Assembly (NCBI GenBank): GCA_029532415.1 | Contig: JAQOTA010000071.1 | Location: 992,001 to 1,056,000 of the forward strand | Source of the DNA: Marasmius tenuissimus | Lineage: Eukaryota; Basidiomycota; Agaricomycetes; Agaricales; Marasmiaceae | DNA length: 64,000 nt | Direction of reading: 5' to 3' | In this document: positions 1-13,065 of the stretch, piece after piece | Position numbering within the stretch: position 1 is the stretch's first letter | Layout: every line of letters begins with the position of its first letter | Program-made: the position numbers and the translations under genes | Notes under the pieces: generated by a model | The model's input: only the letters and a program-made list of their open reading frames with translations | The model's database searches: none | Told to the model about the DNA's origin: nothing

Positions 1-3000
1 AACCTCTGCCGTTTAAGCCTAAATATCTTGATTGGCTCGAACCTTCTGGACTCGGAGCCCAAGCAATGAAGATCTTGACATGGTTCCGGGTATAATTAGC
101 CTCACGGAGCGCTCGTTCCAGCATCGTTGCCTCCTGGCGGACAAGATCTTCATGAGCGCTGGCACGGGCGCTGATTTATGAAGCTGCGCCTTGCGGGCGC
201 TCCTGGAGATGTCGGAGGGACTAGCGCTGGCTGCTCTTTATGTCCGAGGGTTAGTTCCTTTTCTTGAAGTAAGGTTCTGTCTAACGCATGATTAATTTGT
301 TTCCCGGTGTTCTTGCTGTGAGGTGAAACCCTGATGTCCTCGTTGTACACTGGGCCTCTCCACAACCCCTCCAACACTGATACTAGGTTTCCGCTCGTTC
401 CGTGAATGATCAAGTCGACATCATTGCTGGCATCTCAAGGGAAACGGATGATGGACTCGAAGAATGATGACGGAGGAAATGTATTGTTGCTCCCCGAGGC
501 GGATTTTAGATCGAACATTGTCTATTGATTTGCCCAGGGGTGGTCAGTGCGGGGTGACTTCACCACAAGGTCGGCATGCATCGGCTTGATGGACTTGCTG
601 GGGCTAAGGATGAAAATATCCACCCTTTTCGCAGGCATTGCTACCGAGAACTGGCAAGGGCCAACAGACCTGAAACTTCAAATAGCCCAAAGTAACATAC
701 TACCGACGGCCAATCCTACTGGGCATCCAGGAACTGGTCAACCCAGAGCTCGGAATTGGGGGGCAAACTTGGAGCACGCCGGGATTACGATAGTATTGCA
801 TCCTACTGGTGTTTCAGAGGTCAGCGACCGATTCGGGTTGGTGAGAAAGCCATTGAGTCGCTCGAGAACTCGGAGGCAGGAAGGATGGAACGGTTGCCAC
901 GACGAAACGCGACTTGGGAGACGTCCAAATCTCCCTATCTCAGCCTATCCCCGCCCAAGATTCTCCTGATCGGTGATGGTCGGTCGGACGTCGTGTGGCG
1001 GCTGAAGACTAAGTATGGGGCGACTAGACGACCATCTCCAGCCACCGCCTATGTGGCGACGGGCGGCAACGTGCCTTATGGGGTCTCTCCAGCGACGATA
1101 TCGACACACATTCCCACCACGGTGACCAGGCCCACATTTCTCTTCCGTCGACGGGAGGACAGGTTGCGGGCGGGATGGCAACTACCGACGGCCCGATGGC
1201 AAGCCCACCGCTGTGCCATGACCTGAAGGCATGATTTCCGAGCTTCCACGTCCCACAGACATTCAACCACTCATCGTGAAACCCGAATCGCGATCGCGAG
1301 GATGCTCGTGCATCCCCCCGCCGTGAGGCACACAGAAGACAACCTATATTCCGCCTGTCTCGCAATTCTCATGGCCCTCCGAAGCTAGTCCGAAGCAAAG
1401 CGTTGTCACTGACATCTGTGGGAGTCAAGTTCTAAATCTTTCCAATTAATATTTTCTAAATTCCGAGTCAGTAAACGGGAAAATCCGACCGTCTAATTTC
1501 TATTTGGGGATTAGGCAGGGTAATCGAGTTGCAAACGCTTGGACAATTCATCGACCCTCCCATACTTAGATTACGTCGGGAAGCGGTAATACTTTTACCG
1601 ACGAATGCGCGACAGGACCATATGCTACTGCCAGCCTACTGGAGCAGTATAGAGTGTATAGGGTCTATGGGGGAGTGTCATATACACTCAGATAGCCCTG
1701 CCTGCCCGGAATAATCGCAGCTAAGGGCCACGACGACGACAGTCGTAGAGTCTGGGCCCTCCCAAGCGAGGCCCAAATGCGGCGAAACGTGAAGAGAATG
1801 GTCGGCTATGATTGGTGGAAGTAGAGCCTCATAAGAACGGTTTACGAGTGAAGGAATCGGACGGCGTTTCAGGTGCCGTCTGAGGAGTCTGAGGAATTCA
1901 AGGAAGGACGTCAACTAATCCTAAACCAGTCTGATCATTCCTGAAGGCAAAGCATACGACGGTGAGTCACGTGTCAAGCTTGACAGGGACTCCAGGAGAA
2001 CTCGCTAACCATCCGTCCTCGATGGGCACTTGCACTCCAAGCGAGTTGCAGATCGGCCGGCTGTTATGTGCTATGGGCTACCGCGATTCGGACCAGAAGA
2101 TGGTTTTTAGATACGGAGTCTGATGGCATATGCGCAGTCAAGGGTCGAAGATGACACTGCTGATGGACGATGGCTGATAGCCACCTCCGAGTCAACAGAA
2201 GTTCAAGTTATTCACCACTAGTCTAGTGTCCCAACTATCTTGTCCAGAGTATTTGCCTTCAATGTGAAAGCCCCTGTAGAACCAAACAACTCGTCGGATA
2301 ATATTTAATTGGGCAGCATTTCCGTTCTCCGCGGCCCATGAACACATGGGCATCGTTGTAGAGGTCCTGAGACCAGGTCAGATACAGCACTGACGCCGTC
2401 GTTGGGGGCTTGTGTTACTTGAATCCCGTCGTATCTCTCATCAACACGTTCTTTACAGGCGAGGACCTTTGAATTCTCGGGCGACTAAGTCTTGACATAA
2501 TAGATCTATGAAGATTATCTCCAAAAAAATCAGATTGGAGGAATGAAGCAGGCGGTAAAACTCGAGCTGGAATGCCGACCGACCACCTCAATCCACCTTC
2601 TACGTCTTCTCGACGAGGGCTCCCAGGTGTATGGCGGCGTGTGGAGCCGTAGTACCGTTAACGGTCGTGGGCCAACGACCCTCTCCTGCTGGCGGATCGA
2701 TCTTGGGGAGTCCTGTGCCACTGAGTTGAGATCTGGATGAGCTCGGATCCTATAGCAGGTGGAGTATGTAGCAAGCTGTAACCAGCACACCGTAGTGCAC
2801 ATTGGGTCACTACTGCAGGCTTCGGCGTCCTGTATTGCAGGCCCAAAGTTCGGACTCCTCAATTGAAATGCACGATAGAGTGACCTTTCCGGCATCTTTG
2901 TCCAGCAAGAGAACACGTTCAATGAAACGAAGCCCGCGCTCGATGGGACCGGGAGTGGGGAGTAAGTGGAAGTAAACCTATTGTCTTGGCCGGCGCCTCG

Positions 3001-3400
3001 CCAGATGCATGCTACCATTGAAGGCGAAGTTGCACGTCCATTATTCATGAACTTACCGCCTAAGAGAAAAAACACCGTGAAACGCGTCTCTGAGTACTCA
3101 AATCCATTTTTTGAATAGAAAGAAAAGGTGTCCGTCAGTCAACAACTACTAACTGTCCATCCAATAGACAGAAGATCGAAGTGTGAAAAAGGGACGTTCG
3201 TGAATGCGTCGTGAAAAGTCGTAAGTACTAGTTCAAGAAAGCGTAGGCAAGAAAGAGAGCAACGACGGGGAATGTAGAAAGATATAGCAATGAGCAGGCT
3301 CAACTGTCCGTAGAGTCAATGATTGTAAGGTAGAGGTATCGCAAGGGAGAGTACTGGAAGTAGAGCACAACAAGAAAGGACAAGCACTACGGCGACATTA
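1..3400. other. Intergenic/unassigned 3.4 kb
   Basis: I see no gene here that I can support. Short open frames (for example around 547-1226 on + and 945-1365 on -) overlap each other on both strands. They lack recognisable domains and cannot be extended through plausible introns. The final 300 bases are purine-rich and probably belong to the 3' side of the kelch gene. Confidence 0.5.
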
Positions 3401-3468
3401 GGCTACACAGACTGAGAGAGAGAGATACAACCAAGAAGGGGAGCACAAACAGAGAGAAGGAAGGGGAA

Positions 3469-6400
3469 CTATGACATGCCAGAGTCTCCAGATGGCCCCG
3501 CTCGATGGTCTGGATTTGCGACATAGAGGCTGGGACGTGGAACAAGGCCGTAGCTGACGGAAGACTTCCGCCTTTTGCGCGGAGACGCAGGGGGCGACTC
3601 GTCTTGTGCCAGGGACATACGTCGCTCGTAGTCTTGAACACGGGCAGCGACGGCGGACCCTGTGGGCTTTCGCACGGGGCGGGAACCGCTGGCGGTACTG
3701 TCAAGGGAATCGCTGGATGATGCGGCGGAGATGGGAGTTGCTGGTTGTGGGGGACTGGGATTTGAAGAACGCTTAGACGGGGCGGTAATGGCGAACGGTG
3801 GAACTGCTGGAGGTGTCGTTCTTCTTGCTGCAGAAGACTCGGCAAGAGTCATGTCAGCGGGAGAGGTCAAGCTGAAAGACATATCAACACCGCGAGTAAC
3901 ATCCGGGAAGAGGTCGCCCTCCTCCAAAGCCCCGATGTCGTAACTTCCCGAGCTCTCCCTTTGACTTCCACTGCCGGTTCGCTCGCGTTGTGCAACGTGC
4001 ATGCCAGCTGTCCTCTCCAAAGCCTCCGAATCAGCCGTCCGAATGGATGACATCGATTTCCCATGCCCGGAGTACAATTTGGATCCCTTCTTCGAAAGCG
4101 CGTGCTTGATAGAGTTCGAGCGCTTCGACCCAGGAGAGTCACCACTCCCCGCGGAGCCAGAATTCTGGCCCTCTTCAATTGCTCCTAAACGTGGTGGGGG
4201 ATTGGGATCACGAATGTCAACCAAGCCGCCGTGCTGTCGTGAACCGCTCCCTCGTCTATCCAAAAACGCCGTGCGCGAAAACCGGGACCACCAGGAGTCA
4301 CTTCTTCGCATTTGTTGAGAAGACATTGAGTCGATCAGAGACGTAGGTCGAGTAGGATTATAGGAGGTTTGTGAAGTGCGCGAGCCGCTGTCGAACGGGC
4401 TCAGCGCGAGGTCGTTGGAGTGGCCGTGCGACGACTGTGTCGAGGTATGATCTGATTGTGATTGAGTACTGCGAGATACTTCTCTGACTGGGCTGAGGAC
4501 ATGAGGCTCTTGGACGGAAGGCAAGACGGTTTGTATGGTTAATGGTTGGGCGGGGGATGGGTGCGGTCGTCTGGGAAGAGAAGATGCGGGTATGTCGGTG
4601 TATTGTTCGGGGGGATCGGCAAATGGGTCGCTGTAGCTCCAATTACTGACGGAGCTGGCTTGACTGGCTTGCCGTGGGTTGTACGGTCGATGCGCGTCCC
4701 TTCCGGGCACAGGCGCAGCAGCACCGACAAAACCAGTCTGATCGTCCTCCAGGAGCGCAGCGCCGTCTGAAAATGGATCGCCCTTCTCCCACCGCGGGGT
4801 TCCACTCCCGACATTGGCGTAACTGGAGTAACTGGGTTCACGACTCCTCGCACGTCTCATGAAGCTCATGAGCGACCAAGAACTGTTGTTCCTTCTCCGC
4901 CAATCATCTGTACCAAACTCCCGAGTGTCCTCATCAGCCAGCATGTCTCTTCGCTCCCGTGTCCTCCGGGTTCCAGCAATACCAATGATTCCAACAGGTA
5001 CCGCTGTGAGGGCTCCTCCGATCTTCCAACCCTTCAATGGTCGCCGACGAGTTGGATCTTCAGGTAACTTTTCACCGACACGATGGGCGAGAATCGCCCC
5101 ACCGCTCATATGAGGGCTATCAGGGTCATCCTCATTGAGCATTGTGAACTGTCCTTCCTGAGACCTCTTTCTGCGCACGTAGTAAACCACCAGGACCCCT
5201 CCAGCAAGCAATCCCAAGATTGCTGCTATTGTTCCAACGGCAATAGCTGTGGCCTTCTTAGACTTGTCGTTGTTGTCATCATTCAGAGGAGGGGTAGCTG
5301 TGGGGTTGTTAGGATCAAACGTTCCTGTAGGAAGTCCATTCGTCCCCGTCCCCCCAGTAGGGTCAGACGTTTGAGTTTGAGTTGGACCGGGTAGGGTTGG
5401 GGAAACGGAAGAAGGATTTGGGGGAGAATGGCTTGTCGGGAACGAGCCATCGGATGGCTTCCATATCACCGGGTCTGCAGACGAAGGCCCTGACTGTCCA
5501 TATCCTAAGGAAGTGATAAGTGGCGTTCAGTGTTTGGATATGGGATGTAATCTTACCAAAACCGAATATTATTTCGTCGCCGGATGATACGGCGAAATGG
5601 TCCCGACGCTCGCCCACTTGCTGCAAAGAGTTTTCTTGCGTCCAAGTGGCGGGATTCTGGGAGGTATCCAGTATCCATCCGTCGCTGTAAGTGTCTTGGA
5701 AATTTGCGTCACACCCGCCGTGAATGACGATCCTGCCACCGGGGATGAGAACGGCTGCGAATGCCCTTCTTGGACGAGGGAGAGACCCCGTCGTCACGGC
5801 CAAGAGCGACCAACGTAACGTGTTGGTATCTAGAACCCATATCGTAGAGAACGGTAACAAAGCACCACTTTGGGGGTCAAACCCACCAAACACGAGAAGT
5901 CTGCCATCAGGGAGCAAAACTGCAGCGTGGCCTGTAATTCCTGGAGGTGCGCTTTCGGCGGAGAGTTGAGTAAACGAAGGGCCGTCTATGTCGAAGATGT
6001 AATGTTCAGAGAATGTAAGTCTGGAACCATCGGCACGTTCCCCTCCCACTATAATGACCAGCCCCTTGGTCGTAGTAGTGGCAGTATGATGTATTCGGCG
6101 TAAAGGCTCGCCAGCCCATGACATCGGTCCTTGCCACCATGACGGGTTCAAACGGTTGAACACGTTCAATAACCAAGCCGAGTCTTCTCGCAAGACTAGC
6201 ACTGTCGGTGAACTTACTGCAGGAAGCCCGCCAAACAAGAGGATTTCTGAAGTGTTTACTGGGGACAGGGTGTGCCATGCAAGGGCCGGACCTGGTTTGG
6301 TAGACGAGTTCGAAGAACTGCTGACGAGCACCCACGGAGGTGACGATAGATCGAATGGTGCGGTTAATGGTAGATAGAGGAGATCGTCGATAATTGGGGC

Positions 6401-6631
6401 GCCAGTGTAAGAGTAGGCATTATTTGGATCGGAAAATCCCCCATGGACAAACAGTGCATCGTTGACCAGAGCGACGGCTTGTCCCCATCTAACAGTCCGA
6501 TGAAGTTCAGACAAAATTGAGAAGTGAACTCTGCATGAAACGCACCTCGAGACCGGAGTATAAGCAACTGCTCGATAAGTAAGGATGAGATGGAGTATCG
6601 CAAGCCTATTCAGTAATCCTGTTAAGTTCAT
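3469..6631 (-). CDS. Kelch-repeat protein with one transmembrane segment and a long cytoplasmic tail
   Basis: Three exons (6631-6546, 6488-5557, 5504-3469) join in frame to 1017 residues. The start at 6631 is chosen because it gives a hydrophobic N-terminal signal peptide (about residues 1-22). Residues about 30-340 hold kelch/galactose-oxidase-like repeats, seen as recurring patterns such as VHGGFSDP, LLFGGLPA, VFGGFDPQSG and VIHGGCDA. A Thr/Pro-rich stalk follows, then a Gly/Ala/Val membrane segment (about 424-448) and a basic stop-transfer RRKR. The remaining roughly 570 residues are Ser/Pro-rich and look disordered, with a basic RKRRKSS patch near the end. The topology implies extracytoplasmic kelch repeats and a cytoplasmic tail. 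Proteins of this architecture are widespread in basidiomycetes, but I know of no established function. A role at the cell surface is inference. Confidence 0.85.
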
Positions 6632-9546
6632 ATGGACATCCAGCGAAGTAGGGTTATCAGATAGATAGAGCAAGAGAGTTATAGGTTGTGGAAGGGGAGA
6701 GAGATGAGCATAGAAGTCGTGAATTGAGCCGTGGGTATGAGGTCGTGAATTAGCGAATGACTGAGCGCCCTGCGATACAGTAGTGGAGAATCAGGGAGAG
6801 CACAAGCGGAGCCAGGCACCGCTTACATATTCCACACGTGGGTTAAGTCACATGATATGATGTGATTGGTCTGGGCTCTCAGTTCAAGCGAGCTCCAAGT
6901 CCACATTCAACTACGACTCAGAGTCGAAGATTCCAACTATCCCGACTCTCCAAACACATTTGAAGGCCCATTCTCGAACCTGAATGAACTCGAACACACA
7001 CGGTCTGTCACCTCGACGTCTTCCGATTCTTCCAAGCTGCTGCCATGACTCCGGACTTGCGCCTTCTGAAACACCCTACAGTCCATGCTACTTACTGGCA
7101 CGGGAGGGTAATTGGCGATTTGACCCTCACGAAAGTTGTTTGTGCTGCTTATGCGCGCCTCTTCTCTACTGTGAACCAAGGTTTCAGGGCGCAAAGCAGA
7201 GCTGGACCTTATGCTCTCCACCGTCCTGCCCAAAGGAATAATTCCAGAGGTCTTCAAAGCAATGGGTGCGCCTTTCTGTCTGGTATAATGACAGCCGCCT
7301 GTCACTCCACGCCTATGAGGCCCAGGATGAAACTGGCAGCGATCCCTTTCCGGTCCGCACTGAAGTCTAAAATATCATAGCTTTCTCGGACACATCTCTT
7401 ATTACCGGCGCCTTGATAGCCTATTCACCAGGCGGTTAGATCTAAAGTTCTAACTTTGCTCAGTTGCCACTTGCACAGAATTGGTATCCAGGTTGAGCGT
7501 AATCCGAACGCATATCCGGCAATTTCCATTCCATTTCTCGAGCCGCTCATTCTGATCGTGTACTCGTCAGGGACGACTTGCGGAAGGGTGTAAGCAGGCA
7601 GCACCAGGACAGCACACATGTTCGGTGCCCGGTAGAATCCGGTTGGCCCCCTTCCTCTTGGTCCAGCACAACGTCCAACCGTCGACGACCCAATTCTGAA
7701 GGAACGGTCAGTTCGTTTACATTTCATAGTCTCTTAGTGTTAATCCAGCATGTCACACTCGACGGAGTTGCCAGTGGCCACCAACTCAGTGGCGCACGTT
7801 ACACAAACTATCATCCCTCCGACCCAAAGTCAGGTTACGAACATGCTTGGATCCCCCACATGAATCTGGATGTCGCTCAATAATATGGTCATGCAGAGGC
7901 ATTAGAGGGGTGTGTTTCAGTGTTTCATGTCTTTCTAGCATGGTGAAAGTGCTGAATCTTCACCCTCAATTGACAAGGCGCGGGTTTGATCCACCATCCC
8001 CAAGGATCCCAGGGTTTTACTGTACGCTTATTCGTCTTCTCATGTCAAGGCCCGCCCGAATGAATCCTGCGCTCCCCATCTGGTGTCAGGACATTAGCAC
8101 CATTGTGCTCCACGATATTCACGATTTCCATTCCAACCGGTACCGCTCGCATACATCGACCTTTGTACGTGATTGTTACATCTCGATCGCGACTACTTGC
8201 TGAACGTATTTCCCTACCTCAGGGTGTGCTAGCGGGACGAGGGGATAATGGTAGCCATGGCCATCGTGCGATAGTCGAGTGAAACAACCGAGAAAACCCA
8301 GGGACTTTTGATGCGACTCTTTCCCATGTTTTGGGGGCACGATCCCTGCATTTAGGGTGTTATCCAATCCTTTCGGGCTGTGTACCAGCCAAGCACTGTG
8401 GTCCTTGCGTGGCTCGTGATCGACGCCTGGTTTTGAATTTTAGGATTATGCATACGTCCGGTGGTCTCAATCCTGGAAGCAATTCAATCGAGTTGTTCGC
8501 TGTTGCTTAGGCAAGTAGCTTTACACTCTTTTCTAGCTCTTTATTGATCTAGATTCACCAGATCGCTTGGACTTGCCATCTCTTCATGTGGACTGGTGGA
8601 CTGGGGGACAAACACCTCTTCGTTGCGTGGGTCGGAATGGCGGCCGAGGTTCTGGATGTAAACCAGAGATGAATGGCAGCTGGAATTGCACGGCTGCGGT
8701 GCCACAAGCCACTGGAATGAGAATACCCTCGAATATGCACGCAGTGAGTTTTCTCGACTGAAGCTTACACATTATATGGCCTATTTACCGAAACCATAGA
8801 TCCAATGTATCTGGGGCATCAATTGCGTTCCAAATGTGAAATGATCCACCGTGTTACGTTCACAGGAAAAACGAACTTCAGTAACTGGTCATACTGCCGG
8901 CGTCCACCGAGTACGAGAGTGTGATTAGCAAGCCCTATGTATGGTCGGATGGCCTCTTTGAAAGACAGGTTCAAGCACTATTCAGTACAGGTAAGTCGAA
9001 TCAATCATTCTACCAATGAGCTTCCTTCGATTACAGAAGAGAGCTTAATTTATCATTTTCCACACAAGCGATACAGCGTGATTTTCACGAGCTCGATATC
9101 GGTTACGTCGAGGGAGCGACACAGTCGCGATTTACCTCTTCCCCTCCACCCACAGTCACTCCGAACTTATCACCACCACGATCTATGCCGTGTTTGGTTG
9201 GCCCTCTTTTGCCCTCAGACCAGGTTGTGTTTTCTACGGCACTGGCAACTGAGGCCTGGCCGCCTAATATGGTAACGAGTCGCCTTCATTTCCGGGGAAC
9301 CAGGTGTCTTGCCCAAGTTCACCATCGTGCAATCCATGAGGAGTGTGCGAACTTTTGGGTAATGAGACAACCGGGTTCACCGCTCATGCAGGCAACCTCA
9401 GCTTGAAGGGTCCGAGAACCGCTAATGTCCTGGTATTAATACGTCAGGCAGGCAGCGACCCAGGGAGCACTTTGAGTCCCCCCCACCCCTTATTCTACTA
9501 ATTAACCACCTCTATTCGACCTTTTCTATTCAACCTTTCGCGGGAC
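6632..9546. other. Gene-poor spacer, 2.9 kb
   Basis: I find no recognisable protein, intron-linked frame or RNA gene here. Only short overlapping frames are present (for example 7045-7380 on + and 6937-7305 on -). The first 200 bases must hold the promoter of the kelch gene, and the last 150 that of the J-protein gene. Confidence 0.45.
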
Positions 9547-11258
9547 ATGGAACCATCACCGACACCAGGCGTCAAGCAAATTCAACCTCAACCTCAGAAC
9601 TGGTACAAGGTCCTAGGAGTGCGGAACGACGCTAGTAAAGAGGAAATAAAGCTGGCTTATAGGAGACTGGTAAGTAGATTCTGTCTCTCGTGGCATTGCT
9701 TTGACTTTACCGTCGCACACTAGGCTTCGGTATGGCGTCCAGATCGCCATGTTGATGACAAGAATCTCGCTACAACCAAATTTGCAGAGGTACTTGTGTG
9801 CAAAATCAGTGTCCTCAGACTGATTCGCTCACCTTGTATTACAGATAGATATCGCCTATCGGGCTATCATGTTGGAAAGGAGTCTCACCTCAGTATACAA
9901 GGCTAGAGAAGATGCAATAAATCCTCCTCCCACTTCGCCCGAGACTAGACCACCTGCGGTTTCTCGTCCCACGATGAGTTCATTCGGCTCTCGCCGTTCG
10001 TCATCATCCACTACGCTACCAAGCTTGAGTTTCTCCTCCCGTCAATCGAGTTTTGAATCCGTTTCTACGCCGCCCTCTACACCTCGATTCCCGTCCCGTT
10101 CGGCCTCTAAACATGGAGAAGGGATTTATACGTCGTATTTTGATCGCCCAATAACACTTCCACTGCGAACATATGCCATAACACCCCCAGCGCAGTCGAT
10201 CGAGGTTACATTATCGGACTTAATCCCACCCACACCAACGACGCCAGTCACTCCCATCACCCCTCGACAATTTGACGAACCTTACGAAATGTCCCGGATT
10301 CCGGAAAACAATCCGCAGGAGAGGTGAGTCGATTCCTATTCAACCTAAGCAATGGTCCCGCTGATGGATATGAACGTCCTCGCCCTGCAGTGCAGAAACC
10401 GAATGTGACACGCAATCTCCTCCTGTTCTCCCTGCACCTCCTGCGCCTCCTGCACTTCCTGCCCTTCCCGTCGAAACACGTCCCAGTATATGGTACGCAT
10501 TGATTCACGTCCTTCTCGATCTGTCAAAATAACTTTGAATGCTTCACAGCGAAATCACACCGCTAATAACCCTCCCTTCGAGACCACAGCCGCCTCGTCC
10601 TATACGAAGGGGTGAAAGTTTACCGAAAGGTACGCCTCACCTGTCGGAGGTGGGGCTTGGAACGTCCAAGGAGTGGGATTATTCACTCCTTCTTACTCTG
10701 GAGGAACTCTTCTTTGGAAAGACTTGTCGTCTCCGCATCACTCGCTACCTTCGCAATGGCGAAAAGACCAACGTGGTCCTCGATGTGACTATCCCACCCG
10801 GGACGGTCCCTGGCACGCAGTTCTTGTTCAAAGGTGTTGGTTCCGAAAGACCCGATCACACTTCCCAAGATATCAGCTTCGTGATTCAGCAGGTCGCTCA
10901 TAAGCGGTTCACCCGGGTAGAAGATGATCTCATCATGGAAGCGAAAATTCCTCACCACGACAAGGACCCACGAGTGTGTTATACAGGGATCGATGGGTCT
11001 TCAGCCTCCGTTCAAATCGACCGACAAGAAGATACCGTGGCAGGAACTACGGGCAATACGGTCGTATTCGGTGCTGGAATGCCCAGGGTGGACGGAAATG
11101 AGGTTGTAGGTCGCGGAAATCTGGTAATTCGGTACGATACACTTTCCGCTGGCCCAATCCCTGCGGCACGAACTCACTCCCTCACAAGTTGGACTGTCGG
11201 ACCGGCTCCGCTCAGTCGATGGCGTGCCTTTAAGAATATTTTACGGTTCAAGAAATAA
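9547..11258 (+). CDS. J-domain (DnaJ-like) protein with degenerate HPD motif and DnaJ C-terminal domain
   Basis: Five exons (9547-9669, 9724-9789, 9845-10323, 10391-10492, 10550-11258) give 492 residues in an unbroken frame. Residues 19-80 form a J-domain: NWYKVLGV, then EEIKLAYRRLA, then helix III. The invariant His-Pro-Asp that stimulates Hsp70 ATPase reads Arg46-Pro47-Asp48 instead. A long Ser/Pro/Thr-rich linker follows, with no Cys-rich zinc module. From about residue 300 there is a DnaJ C-terminal peptide-binding domain (LTLEELFFGKTCRLRI, VTIPPGTVPGTQ, ISFVIQQVAHKRFTR), so the overall form resembles class B/Sis1-type J-proteins. Without the His the protein may bind clients or Hsp70 but not activate it. 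That conclusion is inference from the family. The gene is convergent with VPS51. Confidence 0.88.
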
Positions 11259-11473
11259 TACCTACGTTACAAGCTTCACTGGTTGGTTTCTATGGCATTT
11301 TCTTCATATGTGGTGTTTGAGACACTCTATGCTTTTCATTCCTTCAAGCTTGGCGGTTTACTCGACACATTTAGGCATACTAGTAGGGTCACAGTATTTA
11401 TCTCAAAAAGAACTATGTACATCTATTGTAATAGTACCGTATATCCCCACTCAGAAATAATCTTGTTGGTCCG

Positions 11474-12211
11474 TCATGAAGCCGGTGTATCCTCCTCAAG
11501 GGCCACATCGTTACACAACCGGGAGATCTCTGAAAAGGCAGCCTTGAGGAGGTCGAGGTCGTTATCAAGGCTCTCCGCACGCGTTTTCATCTGGATCAAT
11601 AATCACATTAACCTGGTTCTTCTTCTTTAATGATCAGATGAAACCTCACCGCGGCGATGGTATCACTCGCAGCTATTAATTCATGATGATGGTTGTATAC
11701 GAGCGATTGTCTTTCGCTTTCGAGCTCCCGGATCTCTGTAAGCAACGACGTCAGTGGGTGCATGCAGAACAGATAGGTCCAGCGTGGTTGAACCTGTGAG
11801 GATCTCGTTCTCCCTCTTGAGTAACACTGGAAGGGAAGAAGTTGTGATAAGCTGTTCATAGTAAGCTTTCGCATCGAACGCAGGAGAGTCTATAGGCCAA
11901 ATTAGATCGTTTATGAAGCGCGAGAAAGGTTCCGTACCTAGGTTCATTGGGTCATTCGACTTTCCAGGCAGTGGAGGGGGTGGCCCAACGCCTAACCCAT
12001 AGTGCTTCCTCAGCAAATCTCGAGCTCTCGTCTTCGTGGGTGGTGTCGAGGGAGTCGGGCGACGTGAGGGAGCATTGCTGCTGGCCGGAGAAGGATTCGA
12101 GGGCTGTGGTGTCTGAGGTGTAAGTGGCGAGCTTGGCCTCAATGGGGACGATGGGGGTCGAGGAATGGATGACAAGCGACGAGGAGGTGATGTTGGCGTT
12201 GTTGATGACAT
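11474..12211 (-). CDS. VPS51: Vacuolar protein sorting-associated protein 51 homologue (GARP/EARP tether subunit)
   Basis: Three exons (12211-11794, 11735-11650, 11590-11474) give 206 residues. A Ser/Pro/Thr-rich, probably disordered N-terminus precedes the Vps51/Vps67 helical core. The core starts at RARDLLRKHYGLG and includes FDAKAYYEQL and ENEILTEIRELESERQ. The last helices, encoded across the second intron, contain NHHHELIAASDTIAAMKTRA and SLDNDLDLLKAAF. In known eukaryotes Vps51 is the small subunit linking the GARP complex (Vps52/53/54) to a SNARE for retrograde endosome-to-Golgi traffic. The short length fits the fungal form. It reads head-to-tail behind the CoA-binding-domain gene, 179 bases downstream of that gene's stop. 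Confidence 0.85.
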
Positions 12212-12390
12212 TGAACACGGGCGCTTCTCCTCCTTGGTTTTGAACTCTCGTTAGGCGCCCATTGCTCGATCCGAGTCTCCAACTCACAGCAATCTGCATC
12301 ACTGCAGACTGTACAGCTCGACAATTGGAAGCAAGTTACAAACTTTGTATATACACCGATAGTTCTTATCCTCAATAAATTTATAGTCAT

Positions 12391-13065
12391 CTACAATGAA
12401 GCACGAGTGCGCAGATCGTCTCCCTCGACCAAGACGCAAGGCCCACCATACACCACCTTGCCCTTCAAATCACTATTCTCGATAAAATCAATAACGGTAG
12501 CATCTTCAGCTCCGGGTTGCAACCATATAGATGGTATCTTCAGTTCGTTCGCCTTTTTCAAAACCTCCAATGTCACCTGAAAGTCCAATTTGTGAGCAAT
12601 AGACTCATACTACCGGTTTGTTTCGACACTTACAGGTGCAGGTGTGATAATGCTAACGGACGTTTCGGTTGGGGCAGCAAGCTCTCCAACGTTCTTGACG
12701 GTCTGGAGTCCCTCCAATTCAGTTTGAACCTGTTACATACAGTCAACAGTGAGTGACAGATCGAGAGAGACCTGAAAAAGGACGGACTGGATGAACGGGC
12801 GTAACTTGAATGTCTCGAGCTTGGTACCATTTCAGAACCTGGCAGATTGCTGGGTTATGAGCCTATCGCAAAAGAAGATTGGCGTACACACCCTTGTTCC
12901 ATACTTTGACTGGTCTTTGGATGCCCCAACGACGGCGAACTGTTTTTGCTTGAAGAAATTTTCTCGTGCTCCAGCCATTAGACGATGATTGATGTGGGAG
13001 TGAAGGTTATTGCTGAGATTCCGGTTTCCACTGCTTAAAAAGGACTTGGAGACCCGTCGCATCAT
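12391..13065 (-). CDS. CoA-binding (YccU-like, Rossmann) domain protein, possible mitochondrial leader
   Basis: Four exons (13065-12892, 12838-12788, 12729-12634, 12576-12391) join to 168 residues. The core is the CoA-binding domain: FAVVGASKDQSKYG (nucleotide-binding loop), VLKWYQARDIQVTPVHP, then SVSIITPAPVTLEVLKKA, IPSIWLQPGAE and VVYGGPCVLVE. These are the conserved blocks of the small YccU-like family found in bacteria and fungi. The exact metabolic role of the family is not established. The frame from 13065 adds about 29 residues rich in Arg/Ser/Asn that look like a mitochondrial presequence. An internal Met at 12978 would give the cytosolic form. The second intron must use a weak donor (GTCCGT) to keep the conserved HPVQTELEG segment. 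Confidence 0.85.

Noticed and set aside
547..1365. Overlapping frames of 110-160 codons on both strands
   Set aside because: Both strands are equally open, there is no recognisable domain, and composition is low in typical coding features. They probably occur by chance.
7940..8010. tRNA-like sequence ending in GCGGGTTTGATCC
   Set aside because: The T-arm-like stretch lacks the required TTC and a pairing partner, and no D-arm or anticodon stem can be folded.
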